A stretch of 64,000 nt of DNA from Microbispora rosea (GCF_900156315.1 NZ_FTNI01000038.1:1-64000); one strand, 5' to 3'. Shown: positions 24,316 to 35,341, counted from the first letter of the stretch. Numbers and translations are program-made. The notes: generated from the sequence alone by a model not told the origin.

Positions 24316-24996
24316 ATGCACGTCCTCAACACCTGTGTTCGCGCTGCCCTCGCCGGCGGGGCCCTCGCCTCGGCCCTGCTGATCGCGTCGCCGGCCGCGC
24401 ACGCGGACAACCCGGCGACCGGCAAGGGCTCGGCCGCCGCGCAGTCCATGGCCGAGACCGCCTCCCGGCTGCCCAAGATCAGCTCGATGGACGTGCTGAA
24501 ACTGGCCAGGAGCCAGGTCGGGATCAGCGAAAACGCCAAGGGCGGCGGCACCAAGTTCCAGCATTGGTACATGTCCACGCCCCGCGCCCGCGAGACCCTC
24601 GCCCGCGACGGCGGCGCGCTCACCGACTACCTCAACGCCCCCTGGTGCGACATGTTCGTCTCCTGGGTGGGCCAGCAGCTCGGCATCGGACCGGTGATGG
24701 GCTCCGACGCCTACACGGTGGAGCACGCCCAGTGGTTCGCCGATCACGGCCGCTGGGGCCACACGCCCAAGCCGGGCGCGGTGGTGTTCTTCAGCTGGAG
24801 CGGCAGCGAGGACATCGACGACATCCAGCACGTCGGGTTCGTCGTCAAGGACAACGGCAACGGAACGATCCAGACCATCGAGGGCAACACGGGCGACGGT
24901 GGCGCCGTCGAGGTCCGCACCCGTCCCACCTCGCAGGTGGCGGGCTACGGCTACCCGATGTACCCCGGGGACATCTCCGCCTCCGCCTCCTCCTGA
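24316..24996 (+). CDS. Secreted CHAP-domain peptidoglycan hydrolase
   Basis: A 226-residue exported protein. The Sec signal (residues 1-31) ends at AHA/D. The CHAP domain occupies about residues 60-215, with catalytic Cys111 in APWCDMFVSWVG, His in DDIQHVGFVV and the third catalytic region TIEGNTGDGG. CHAP enzymes are amidases or endopeptidases that cut peptidoglycan. The c-di-AMP riboswitch in the leader ties its expression to osmotic or wall-status signalling. A strong hairpin follows the gene. Confidence 0.9.
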   Translation: MHVLNTCVRAALAGGALASALLIASPAAHADNPATGKGSAAAQSMAETASRLPKISSMDVLKLARSQVGISENAKGGGTKFQHWYMSTPRARETLARDGGALTDYLNAPWCDMFVSWVGQQLGIGPVMGSDAYTVEHAQWFADHGRWGHTPKPGAVVFFSWSGSEDIDDIQHVGFVVKDNGNGTIQTIEGNTGDGGAVEVRTRPTSQVAGYGYPMYPGDISASASS

Positions 24997-25013
24997 CGCA
25001 CGACAGCTCCGAG

Positions 25014-25036
25014 GCGCGCCGGTGATCCCGGCGCGC
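25014..25036 (+). terminator. Hairpin after the CHAP gene
   Basis: GCGCGCCGG and CCGGCGCGC form a perfect 9-bp stem around the loop TGATC, 18 bases after the stop codon. No U-tract follows, as is common for actinobacterial terminators. Confidence 0.65.
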
Positions 25037-25110
25037 TTCGCCGTCTCACCCGGGAGCGCCCGGCACCTGCCGAATTGACCGGTACAAGCGTGAGCTGCGA
25101 GCCTGGCGGC

Positions 25111-25458
25111 ATGCACGCGTTCGACGTCCTCGGCGATCCGGTGCGCCGCCGGATCCTGGAACTACTCGCGGAGGGCGAGCGCCCCGCCGGGGAGATCGGC
25201 GCGATCGTGCAGGAGGAGTTCGGGATCTCCCAGCCGGGGGTGTCCCAGCACCTGCGCGTGCTGCGGGAGAGCGGCTTCGCGACGGTCCGGGCCGAGGGCA
25301 CCAGGCGCCTGTACGCCGTCGACCCCGCGCCGCTCCACGAGGTCGACACCTGGCTCGACCACTTCCGCCGCTTCTGGAACCAGCGCCTGGACGCCCTGGG
25401 CACCGAACTCGCCCGTGGGAAGCGGGAGCGCCGCCTCCGGGACGACGCCCGTCCGTGA
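25111..25458 (+). CDS. ArsR-family regulator
   Basis: A 115-residue winged-helix repressor (HAFDVLGDPVRRRILELL, then ISQPGVSQHLRVLRESGFAT). No metal-binding Cys motif such as ELCVCDL is present, so it is of the non-metal type often paired with SRPBCC proteins, though no such partner is adjacent. I choose ATG 25111; GTG 25090 in frame is an alternative. It converges on the hydrolase-MerR gene. Target unknown. Confidence 0.85.
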   Translation: MHAFDVLGDPVRRRILELLAEGERPAGEIGAIVQEEFGISQPGVSQHLRVLRESGFATVRAEGTRRLYAVDPAPLHEVDTWLDHFRRFWNQRLDALGTELARGKRERRLRDDARP

Positions 25459-25485
25459 GCCGTGCGCGCCTCGTCCGGGCCGGCG

Positions 25486-27063
25486 CTACCGGGGAGCCGC
25501 GCCCCGGGAGATCGGCCTGCATCTGGGGGCCACACGCACGAGCTTGGTCCAGCCCGTCCAGCCGCGCTGCTCCAGCAGCTCGATCAGCCGGCGCGCCGGC
25601 GGCACCGTGTCGAACGCCAGCCTGTCCATCAGTGTGACAAGCGGTGACGCCATCTCGGTGTCGTCGACGTAGTCCTCGCCCCGCTCGTCGGCCATATCCG
25701 TGAGATAGGCGGCAAGCCTGTCGGCCAGTTCGACCAGCCGCGGGTCGTCGTCGGCCCGGTCGAGGGCCTGGCTCAGGGTGAGGTAGAAGCCGACGAGGCG
25801 CGGGTCCTCGATCTGCTCCCGCTTGCGTGCCATCCACGCGGGGACTCGCCCGGGTGAGTGCGCGGCCAGCGGGATCCACCCGTCGCGCTCGGCCCGGACG
25901 ATCCGCTCGTCGACCCCGAGCGCCCGCAGACGGTCGAGATATTCGACCACCTCCACGGGAAGCGCGAGGCCGTCGCCCGAGGCGAGCCGGGCGATCCGCT
26001 CGCGGTGCCGCTGCCGCTCCCGGATCTCCGCCCGCAACCGCCTGTCGATGTCCGCGACCGCGGCGGCGAACTCCTCCTCGCCGGCCCGCAGCAGCTCCCG
26101 CACCCGCGCCAGCGGGACCCCGGCCTCGGCGAGGGTCCGGATCTTGATCAGCTCGACCACGGCGCCGGCGTCGTATCTGCGGTAGCCGGAGTGGTCCCGT
26201 TCCGGCTCAGGCAGCAGCCCCTTGGCGTGATAGTGCCGCACCGCGCGCACCGTCACTCCGGCGTACGACGCCAGCTCGCCGATGGTCAGCATCAGACCAG
26301 TCTCCAGGAACCGCTCACGAGGCCACCCGGCCGGGTGGGGCCCCGCGCCGTCGTCTCCGGCCATCGAGGCCGACATGATCATCGTGATGGGCCGGTTGAT
26401 CTTTGCGTACCGGTCGAGGATCTCGGACCGGACCACATCGATCTCAAGGTTCAGGTCGAGGATTTCCTGTGCGGTGAGCACCACCTGACGTGCGGTGTCC
26501 CGCTCGGCCTCCTGCCGCGCCGCCAGCCCCTCCCACATGGCGCGGAACTCCGGCAGAACGGCCTCGGTGACGAACGGTTCCGGCACCGGGTTGGCCCCGT
26601 CGATGAGAACGAGCCCGGCGACGGCGTCAGGATGCTCGGAGGCGTAGTGCACGGCCAGGTCGGCGCCCAGTGAGTAGCCCACCAGCACGGGCGCCGCGGA
26701 CAGGCCGAGGCGTCCCAGCTCCGCCATCACCGCGGCCAGATCACCGAGAAAGGCCTCGAAGGAGTATCGGCCGGCGGCCGAGGCGAGGCCGTGGCCCCGC
26801 AGGTCGAAGGTCACCACGTCGTGGTCGCGCCGCAGCAGCTCGGCCAGCTCGCGCAGGTCGGCCTGTGTCGAGTTCAGCCCGGGGCACAGGAGCAGCGGGC
26901 GTCCGCAACCGCCGCGCGACACCGGGATCGTGACACCGTCGTGCTCGATCGTGAAGTGCGGCGCCGTTGTGTCGCCTCTTCCGGCCCGCTCTCCTTCGTC
27001 GTCGTGCTCGCCGTACGGCCTGCGCGAGCCGGCGGCCTCGATCGCTCTGGTTTCCGTGGTCAT
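25486..27063 (-). CDS. Fusion of a truncated alpha/beta hydrolase with a MerR regulator
   Basis: One uninterrupted 525-residue frame. Residues about 35-245 are an alpha/beta hydrolase: LLLCPGLNSTQADLRELAEL, FDLRGHGLAS and the nucleophile elbow VGYSLGADLAVHY. The C-terminal part that should carry the catalytic His is missing. From about residue 258 the protein becomes a MerR regulator: MLTIGELASYAGVTVRAVRH with the wing GYRRYDAGAVVEL, a coiled coil, and an effector domain of about 170 residues. A GGAG before the internal ATG at 26292 could let the MerR part be made alone. I start at 27063 (MTTETRAI) because a MerR-type operator lies just upstream. It may be a natural ligand-sensing fusion or two genes joined by deletion. 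Confidence 0.8.
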   Translation of the reverse strand: MTTETRAIEAAGSRRPYGEHDDEGERAGRGDTTAPHFTIEHDGVTIPVSRGGCGRPLLLCPGLNSTQADLRELAELLRRDHDVVTFDLRGHGLASAAGRYSFEAFLGDLAAVMAELGRLGLSAAPVLVGYSLGADLAVHYASEHPDAVAGLVLIDGANPVPEPFVTEAVLPEFRAMWEGLAARQEAERDTARQVVLTAQEILDLNLEIDVVRSEILDRYAKINRPITMIMSASMAGDDGAGPHPAGWPRERFLETGLMLTIGELASYAGVTVRAVRHYHAKGLLPEPERDHSGYRRYDAGAVVELIKIRTLAEAGVPLARVRELLRAGEEEFAAAVADIDRRLRAEIRERQRHRERIARLASGDGLALPVEVVEYLDRLRALGVDERIVRAERDGWIPLAAHSPGRVPAWMARKREQIEDPRLVGFYLTLSQALDRADDDPRLVELADRLAAYLTDMADERGEDYVDDTEMASPLVTLMDRLAFDTVPPARRLIELLEQRGWTGWTKLVRVAPRCRPISRGAAPR

Positions 27064-27081
27064 GCCGCCATGCTGAGAGAC

Positions 27082-27100
27082 TGACCCAGCGTCAGGGTCA
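27082..27100 (-). promoter_or_regulatory. MerR-type operator/promoter of the fusion gene
   Basis: TGACCC-N7-GGGTCA is a perfect 19-bp dyad. On the reverse strand it overlaps a TTGACC -35 hexamer (27096-27101), as in MerR-controlled promoters with long spacers. It is 19 bp upstream of the chosen start, which implies autoregulation. The -10 is weak. Confidence 0.65.
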
Positions 27101-27226
27101 AGCGGCACGGAACCGCCACCGCGAGAAGTGTGTCGGGATTGCGGACGGCGTCGCGTACGTACGGTCAGTGATCCACCGCTGCCGTATTCACTTGCGGCTG
27201 TACCGTCCGTATCGTCAATTCTTCAC

Positions 27227-27412
27227 TTATCCCATCGGCCAGATCATGGCGGCCATCATCGCGGCCATGAGAGCGTGGGCCAAGTGGGAGATCCTTTCGG
27301 CGCCCGGTACCGCACCACCGGAGCCGGGGCGCACGCCGCGGAATACGAACCACACTCCGGTGCCCGCGAGCACAAGGATGAGTGTCCACCTCAGCGGTGT
27401 GGACTCGATCAT
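27227..27412 (-). pseudogene. Truncated DUF5134-like membrane protein
   Basis: A 61-codon frame from the ATG complement at 27410-27412 has one transmembrane helix (WTLILVLAGTGVWFVFRG) and then HLAHALMAAMMAAMIWP. That matches the N-terminal third of DUF5134-type proteins as I know them; full members have several more helices. It stops directly after WPMG. The downstream 160 bp hold no continuation in any frame that I can see. It is probably a decayed gene, or a small membrane protein in its own right. Confidence 0.45.
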
Positions 27413-27479
27413 TCGATCACTCCGTGTTCGAGACGGACGGGTGACGCCCCCGTCCTGAAACGTCACCCGTCGTGCCGGT

Positions 27480-28238
27480 TCAGCAGTGGTGGGAATGGCC
27501 CGCTTCGCTGCCGTACGTGTCGTGGTAGGGCCATTGGTTGACGTAGCGTGGGCGGCGCATCGGGGTAAGGTCGAGAAACTGGTAGGTGCTCATCATGAAT
27601 TCGGTACCGCGCCCGTACGTCGTGTAGGTGTGGAAGACGGAGTCCTCGTCGCGAACGAAGACGCTGATGGCCTGTCCGTCACCGTTCACCACGAACGCGG
27701 TTTTCATGCTGCGTTCCAAGGTCGCCTTGTCCTTGTAGTTGAACTCGACGGGCGCGACCGACTCGTCGTTGGTTACGTGGAAGTCGTAGTTGAAGTCGCT
27801 TCCAGCCGAGGAGTACCACGGGATTGTCCAGCCCATCCGCGCCTGAAAACTCTCGATCTTGGCCAGTGGTGCGCGGGAAACGAGGACAAATGTGGTGTCG
27901 CTGGCGTGCAGGTGATCCAGGCGGCCCACACTGTCGATGGTGAACGAACAGCTCGGGCAGCCCTCATCCAAGCCCTGGTCTCCACGTGCCCTGGCTGCCG
28001 AATTGTTCCACATGAAGTGATAGACGATGAGTTGGCGGCGGCCCTCGAACAGGTCGATCAGGCGTGCCTCACCGCCAGGGCCTTCGAAGGTGTACTCCTT
28101 GTCCACCCTGACCATCGGCAGTTCTCGGCGCTGTGCGGTGACCGCGTCCTGCACCCGCATGGCCTCCTTCTCCCGCTTGAGCAGCTCAAGCCGGGCTGCC
28201 AGCCACTCGTCGCGTGACGCGACCCGGGGAAGAGTCAT
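27480..28238 (-). CDS. DUF899-family thioredoxin-fold protein
   Basis: A 252-residue protein of the DUF899 group. Its thioredoxin-like core shows YHFMWNNSAARARGDQGLDE and DEGCPSCSFTIDSVGRLDHL, with a CPSC pair at the active-site position, followed by TTFVLVSRAPLAKIESFQAR. The C-terminus is His-rich (GSEAGHSHHC). Biochemical function is not established; a redox role is inferred from the fold. It reads away from the isocitrate-lyase-like gene with a 170-bp spacer that holds nothing recognisable. Confidence 0.85.
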   Translation of the reverse strand: MTLPRVASRDEWLAARLELLKREKEAMRVQDAVTAQRRELPMVRVDKEYTFEGPGGEARLIDLFEGRRQLIVYHFMWNNSAARARGDQGLDEGCPSCSFTIDSVGRLDHLHASDTTFVLVSRAPLAKIESFQARMGWTIPWYSSAGSDFNYDFHVTNDESVAPVEFNYKDKATLERSMKTAFVVNGDGQAISVFVRDEDSVFHTYTTYGRGTEFMMSTYQFLDLTPMRRPRYVNQWPYHDTYGSEAGHSHHC

Positions 28239-28408
28239 GATCTTCCTTTTCCTTCTACTCAGAATTGATCAAAGAAATGTATGAACTGACCCGCAGGGCA
28301 TCCGTCTGTACCGGCGGACCGACTATGCGGTCAGCCGCCCCGCGCTGGAAGTCGACGATCCAGCGGCCGAGAAGCAAGCACCGTCAGTTGTGATGGCGTC
28401 GGCGTAGG

Positions 28409-29170
28409 TCAGGCCAGCAGCTCCTGGACAGCGGTTTTCAGATCGGCCAGGGCCGCGCGGTAGAAGCGGGGTCCGTAGGACACTCGTGCCACGCCCATTT
28501 CCCTGAGCGTAGCCAGGTCCAGATATTCACCGGTGTTGCCGTTGACTGGGCCTGGTAGTTCGGTCACCAGGGTGGCGAGGTCGTGCTTCTGGCGCACGCC
28601 GATCGGGTAGATGCAGTCGGCGCCGGCGTCCCGGTAGAGCCGGCCCCGTCGTATCGATTCCGTGACCCGATCCGGCTCAGGTATCCCGCTGGCGGGTAGA
28701 AAAGTATCGACGCGGGCGTTGATTACGATCGGGACTTCGGCATCGTCGGCAGCAGAGCGGACGCCCGCGAGCCATTGGGCGTGCGCTCCGGCCTCGACCA
28801 GGCCGCCCGCCTGGTGGTCGGTGTCCTCCAAGTTGCAACCGACCGCCCCGATGTCCAGCAACCGGTCCACCAGTTCACGCGGCTCCATGCCGTACCCCGC
28901 CTCGGCATCCACCGTGACCGGGACCGACACCACCCGGGCGACCCGCCCGGCCGCGGCGAACATCTCCTGCCACGGCGCACCCTCACCGTCGGGATAACCG
29001 AGCATCGCCGAGATGGCAGCGCTGGCCGTGGCGACAGCGGGAAACCCCGCTTCGGCCACGATCGTCGCGCTGGCCGCGTCCCACGCATTTGGCAGCACGA
29101 GCATCTCTTCGCTGTGCAGCTCGCGGAGCCTTTCGGCGCGAGTCTTCAAATCCGCCACGTCAGCGGCCAT
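28409..29170 (-). CDS. Isocitrate lyase/PEP mutase family protein
   Basis: A 253-residue TIM-barrel enzyme of the ICL/PEPM superfamily, short form. Conserved segments are LPNAWDAASATIVAEAGFPA, the metal-site stretch VTVDAEAGYG, CNLEDTDHQAGGLV and INARVDTFL. The KKCGH catalytic loop of true isocitrate lyase is absent. Members cleave or rearrange C-C or P-C bonds (2-methylisocitrate, oxaloacetate, phosphonopyruvate); which one is not determinable. I start at 29170 (MAADVADLK) because GGAGG lies seven bases upstream. Confidence 0.82.
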   Translation of the reverse strand: MAADVADLKTRAERLRELHSEEMLVLPNAWDAASATIVAEAGFPAVATASAAISAMLGYPDGEGAPWQEMFAAAGRVARVVSVPVTVDAEAGYGMEPRELVDRLLDIGAVGCNLEDTDHQAGGLVEAGAHAQWLAGVRSAADDAEVPIVINARVDTFLPASGIPEPDRVTESIRRGRLYRDAGADCIYPIGVRQKHDLATLVTELPGPVNGNTGEYLDLATLREMGVARVSYGPRFYRAALADLKTAVQELLA

Positions 29171-29403
29171 GGGTATCCTCCACGTCAAAATGATGGCGCG
29201 TCACAGGGGTGACTGTGTTCGCCATGTGCACGTAGTCGGTATTCACCGTTTCTTCTTCTGCTCGAATCTTTTCTGGATACGTGGACAGATGCTGTTTGTT
29301 GGCAATTCCACAGCTCTGCCGTCTCTTTCCGGAACTCTTTGCGCGCGCTTCCCGGACGTGCCGTCGGATACCTGCGTAGGACTTCCAGTCCATACGCGAC
29401 CGC

Positions 29404-30474
29404 TTAGGCGCGTAGCGATCGCGGAAGTCCGAATATTGCCAGAAGTGAGTTGTCGTGGAATCGCGTCAGCGCGGTGATCCAGTCGTCGGTCAGGGTCAGT
29501 ACGAGCACTCCGTGTGCGTGCAGGACCGGCGTCCGCGGATCACGTAGGTAGACGCCGAAAGCCGGTTGGCCGTTTGCCCGCGTCGGGATCAGCACATGTC
29601 GGTAGCCGTTGCCCAGTGCGACTGTAGCCAGGAAGTGCCGGATGGCGTCCCGACCCTGGTATTCCAGCGGCAGCGGCGGCATGGTCAGCCACGCGTCGTT
29701 TGTCAGCATGGCCACGATCGCATCGACGTCTCCGGCCTCGAACGCGCGGCTGAAACCAGCCACGATCCTGCGTTCTTGCGGCGAGTTCGGGAGTGGAGCG
29801 GTCTCCCAGCCGGGATACGGTACCTCATACGCCAGCGCACCTCGTGCTCGTTTCAGCGCGCTGGTCACCGCGTTTTCGGTCGTGTCGAGAATGTTTGCCA
29901 CCTCGGCGGCCCGGAATCCCAGTACGTCTCGCAGCACCAATACGACTCGTTGCCTCGGTGGCAATTGCTGCAGCGCTGCCAGGAACGCCAGCGACACCGA
30001 CTCCCTGGCCTCGAATCGCGCCTCCGGTCCAGGCATGTGGTCGGCGATCTCGTCGAGCAGCACATCGGGGTACGGCTCCAGCCAGCTCGGTTCCGCTCGG
30101 CGGTGCGATGGCTCAGGCAACGGGAGCTCCGGTTGATAGGCCGCATATTCGGGCGGACGACGGGCGCCGGCCCGCAGTGCGTTGAGACAGCGGTTCGTCG
30201 CGATTCGGTAAAGCCACGTCCGAATCGACGCGCGTTCCTCGTAGCCGCCGATCCCGCGCCATGCCGCCAGCAACGTCTCCTGCAGCAGGTCCTCGGCGTC
30301 CTGCACCGAGCCGAGGATCCGGTAGCAGTGCACCTGGAGCTCACGTCGGTACGGCTCAACGAGCCCGCGGAACGCGTCACCATCCCCGCTCCGCGCCAGC
30401 GCCAGCAGATCCTCGGCCGAGCGCTGGGCACGGGCCGGGACATCGGTTTCCCTGGCTGGCGGGATCCCTCGCAT
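29404..30474 (-). CDS. ECF sigma factor with SnoaL-like C-terminal domain (SigG type)
   Basis: A 356-residue sigma factor. Region 2 covers about residues 35-105 (YRRELQVHCYRILGSVQDAEDLLQETLLAAW begins it). Region 4 covers about residues 165-220 (LQQLPPRQRVVLVLRDVLGF, then ILDTTENAVTSALKRARGAL). A SnoaL-like domain follows (FSRAFEAGDVDAIVAMLTND). This layout matches the TIGR02960/SigG-like family, where the extra domain modulates activity instead of a classical anti-sigma factor. None is adjacent here. Start: ATG complement at 30472-30474 with AAGGAG upstream. Confidence 0.88.
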   Translation of the reverse strand: MRGIPPARETDVPARAQRSAEDLLALARSGDGDAFRGLVEPYRRELQVHCYRILGSVQDAEDLLQETLLAAWRGIGGYEERASIRTWLYRIATNRCLNALRAGARRPPEYAAYQPELPLPEPSHRRAEPSWLEPYPDVLLDEIADHMPGPEARFEARESVSLAFLAALQQLPPRQRVVLVLRDVLGFRAAEVANILDTTENAVTSALKRARGALAYEVPYPGWETAPLPNSPQERRIVAGFSRAFEAGDVDAIVAMLTNDAWLTMPPLPLEYQGRDAIRHFLATVALGNGYRHVLIPTRANGQPAFGVYLRDPRTPVLHAHGVLVLTLTDDWITALTRFHDNSLLAIFGLPRSLRA

Positions 30475-30699
30475 GTTGGCTCCTTCTCTCCTGTGGTTCT
30501 TCTCGGATAGATGGACAACGCCTGCGCCGGAAAGTGGTCGGCCTGCGCCAAGTTTCCGCGATCCCTATGTCGGTACCACGCGGTTCGCGCCGTCCTGAGG
30601 GCCCTGATGTTCAACTCGTACAAAGACGACAACCTGGGCCAGGACACGGTCGCCCGCTGCACTGCCAGCATCGTCCCGCGTCAGATGATCCGCAGCTGG

Positions 30700-30910
30700 C
30701 GACCGTCCAGTGGCTGGCCGATGCGGTTCCGCAACGCCATCGAAAGCGGCGAGCGGCTTGCGCCCGATGCGGCCGCGCTGTTCGCCGAGATCGCCTCCAC
30801 CCTCACCGGCCGCACCATCAAACGGGTCGTCGCCGACGACGGGTAGTGGATCGCCGACCGGGTCGCAGCAGGCTCCCGAAGCTACGGCGAGCCATAAGGT
30901 AACGCGGTGT
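30700..30910 (+). pseudogene. Remnant of an NmrA/SDR-type oxidoreductase C-terminus
   Basis: A + strand frame starting near 30511 ends in APDAAALFAEIASTLTGRTI and KRVVADDG, then a TAG at 30844. After the stop the same frame reads WIADRVAAG, and a one-base shift gives PEATASHK. This pattern (GR-TI, DD-x-W, AAGxPE) resembles the C-terminus of NmrA-like NAD(P)-binding oxidoreductases, so I read it as a decayed gene with a stop and a frameshift. The family call is tentative. The surrounding 30475-31095 holds no intact gene. Confidence 0.35.
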
Positions 30911-31065
30911 AGGTCTCGGGCCGACGTGGACGACCGGGCGCAGCCTGGCGATCGACCGCGCATCGCGCGGCAGGGGGCGCCAAGCGCGGGACGCGAGACC
31001 CTGCCAGGTGGGAGCTCACGGCCCGCTCGGTGACGTGCGTAGCGCGGAGAACAGGCCCGCCCTTC

Positions 31066-31077
31066 GGGGGGGGGGGG
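31066..31077. repeat. Run of twelve G residues
   Basis: A G12 tract lies 19 bp beyond the stop of the SRPBCC gene, in non-coding DNA. It could be a slippage site, part of a terminator region or a sequencing artefact. Confidence 0.8.
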
Positions 31078-31095
31078 CGCCGCCCCGGCCGTCGT

Positions 31096-31599
31096 TCACC
31101 ACGGGTCGGGCAGGCCCGCTCCCGTGGTGATCAGGCTGTGCAGGCTGCCGTTGACGTAGTGCAGCCAGGCCGTGGAGCAAGCGTCGAAACACTCGACGTC
31201 CGGCACCAGGCCGACGTGGGTGAACCGCAGCTCGGTGCCGCCGGCCGCGGGGATGATATCGAACACGATTTCGCTTCCGGTCCACTCACCTGGCTCGGAG
31301 ATGAAGGACAGGTGGCTTTCGGTCACACGCCAGACCACGCGGCGGCCCGGTTCGAGTTCGACCACGCGCTGGAGGCTGTAGTGCTGCGGGGGGTGCCGGT
31401 AGGAGAACTCGGCGCCCACCTCGTCGGTGCGCCCCTCGACCTGACCCGTCCACCAGGTGCGGACTTCCAGAATTGCGGCGAAGACCTCCTCCGGTGACTG
31501 TTCGACTGTGTACGACGTCGAGTAGCCGCGGTCGATGCGCGCCGTGCTTGAAGAGCCTGCTGTGCTCAGTCCCGGGTTGCCGGGTGATCGTGTCGTCAT
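31096..31599 (-). CDS. SRPBCC-fold (AHSA1-like) protein
   Basis: A 167-residue START/SRPBCC-superfamily protein. Typical stretches are YTVEQSPEEVFAAILEVRTW, VELEPGRRVVWRVTESHLSF and GGTELRFTHVGLVPDVECFD, ending in LHYVNGSLHSLITTGAG. The fold forms a hydrophobic cavity; ligand unknown. The N-terminal 20 residues are low complexity, so the true start may be further in. It lies downstream of, and in the same direction as, an ArsR/SRPBCC pair, with a 250-bp gap that holds no gene. Confidence 0.82.
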   Translation of the reverse strand: MTTRSPGNPGLSTAGSSSTARIDRGYSTSYTVEQSPEEVFAAILEVRTWWTGQVEGRTDEVGAEFSYRHPPQHYSLQRVVELEPGRRVVWRVTESHLSFISEPGEWTGSEIVFDIIPAAGGTELRFTHVGLVPDVECFDACSTAWLHYVNGSLHSLITTGAGLPDPW

Positions 31600-31848
31600 G
31601 ATGATCGGAACCTTGCCTCTGTGTGTGATTGATTGAGTGGTAGCGGGATCGGGTGCCAGGTGCCGACCCGGTCATCGCTCGGCACGGGCCGTCTCGCGGG
31701 TCTTGACCAGCCGGCGCACACCCGTTGCAGGACGTCCTGCACATCGGTTGCTCTTCTACTGGTTTCCGGGCGGCGCGCCCATTTCAGGGCGTGGTCGTAC
31801 GCCGCCGCCACGTTGTCCGTGATGGCGCGTTGTGAGCGTGGGTACAGG

Positions 31849-32187
31849 TCAGCCCGGCTTGTTGCTCTGGATCCGCTCGGCGATCCGCTTGATCCGCTGC
31901 AGCCGGGCATCCCAGGTCGCGCCGACCGCGGAGAGTTGGGCGATTGCACGTGCGAGCTGGGCCTCGTCCACCTCATAGCGGCGCTCACGCCCCGCCGGCC
32001 TCATGTGCACCAGGCCGACGCGGTCCAGCACACCGAGGTGCTTGGCGACCGCCTGCCGGGTGACGGGCAGCCGCTCGCTAAGCGTGGTCGCCGTAGCGCC
32101 TCCGTGGGCGAGGAGCAGGTCGAGCATCCGTCGGCGGGTCGGGTCGCCGACTGCGGACCAGAGGTCGTCATCGATCGCGGTGCTCAC
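31849..32187 (-). CDS. ArsR-family regulator paired with an SRPBCC protein
   Basis: A 112-residue winged-helix repressor (LWSAVGDPTRRRMLDLL, then LPVTRQAVAKHLGVLDRVGL). The GTG start at 32187 overlaps the stop of the SRPBCC gene (GTGA), so the pair is translationally coupled. ArsR/SRPBCC pairs of this type are common in actinobacteria and are usually autoregulated. Two matching palindromes upstream of the pair (32668-32729) are the likely operators. Confidence 0.9.
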   Translation of the reverse strand: MSTAIDDDLWSAVGDPTRRRMLDLLLAHGGATATTLSERLPVTRQAVAKHLGVLDRVGLVHMRPAGRERRYEVDEAQLARAIAQLSAVGATWDARLQRIKRIAERIQSNKPG

Positions 32188-32648
32188 GGCTGCGCGACCA
32201 CCTTGTCGGCGTAAGTGACGAGGCGAGGGAGGAAGATGTCCCAGCCGCGGACGTGGTCGAGATACGCCTCCCTCAACACGGCGGCCTCCCACCCTCGCTC
32301 GCGGAAGCCGGTCTCCTCAAAGCGCAGCAGCGTCCCGTCACCGGACGGAACGAGGTCGAAGGTGACGAGGAGGGAGTTGCCCGCCGCCGCCGGCCTGCCG
32401 TCGTCGTATATCCAGCGGAAGGCGAACCGGCGGGGCGGGTCAGCCTCCAGAACGATGAGTGGCTCGACCTTCGCGTCCGGCGAGGCCGGGTCGCCGAAGG
32501 TGACTGCGCCGGTGGCGCCGGGGACCGGGTCGAGCTCGGCATCGTCGGGCCACCACTCGCGTAGGTGCTCGGGAGAGCTGATCACCTGGTAGACCACCTC
32601 GGGGGTGGCGTCAATATGAAGCTCCCGCTCGATGCTTCCATACTCCAT
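32184..32648 (-). CDS. SRPBCC-fold (AHSA1-like) protein
   Basis: A 154-residue protein with the AHSA1 pattern: IERELHIDATPEVVYQVISS, LREWWPDDAEL, PPRRFAFRWIYDDGRPA and the C-terminal helix REAYLDHVRGWDIFLPRLVT. The role is unknown; relatives are often induced with their ArsR partner by small molecules. The initiator ATG is 20 bp from an upstream operator. The stop overlaps the ArsR start. Confidence 0.88.
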   Translation of the reverse strand: MEYGSIERELHIDATPEVVYQVISSPEHLREWWPDDAELDPVPGATGAVTFGDPASPDAKVEPLIVLEADPPRRFAFRWIYDDGRPAAAGNSLLVTFDLVPSGDGTLLRFEETGFRERGWEAAVLREAYLDHVRGWDIFLPRLVTYADKVVAQP

Positions 32649-32667
32649 GTGACTTTCCTGACATCAG

Positions 32668-32729
32668 TGCAACTAATGGTTGCACGTCAGCGTATCCGGC
32701 ACACTCCGTCAACGCAACCTTTTGTTGCG
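32668..32729. promoter_or_regulatory. Two ArsR operators
   Basis: TGCAACTAATGGTTGCA (32668-32684) and CGCAACCTTTTGTTGCG (32713-32729) are perfect dyads with consensus YGCAAC-N5-GTTGCR, 45 bp apart. They lie directly upstream of the SRPBCC/ArsR pair. Confidence 0.78.
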
Positions 32730-32799
32730 CGTGGGGTTTCCGGGCAGCTTCCGGGCTCCGATTGGCTGAAGGCCTCGCCACCGGAGTCGGCGCTCACGG

Positions 32800-35184
<2,385 letters not shown>

Positions 35185-35341
35185 GCTTATCGTGCTCTCC
35201 ATGTCTTCAGGCGGGGCAGCCTCGGCGGTCTCCGTCGTCGCCAGGCTCGATCTAACCAGCTTCGAGCGGTACGTCTGGTTCTCGCGCCGGTGCGGGGAAC
35301 GCGGGCCCGGCGGTAGGGTCCGTCAGCAGGGCGCGGCCGGC

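Noticed and set aside
29160-29393. 77-codon reverse frame between the isocitrate-lyase-like and sigma-factor genes
   Set aside because: It overlaps the start and ribosome binding site of the lyase gene, has mixed composition and no recognisable motif.
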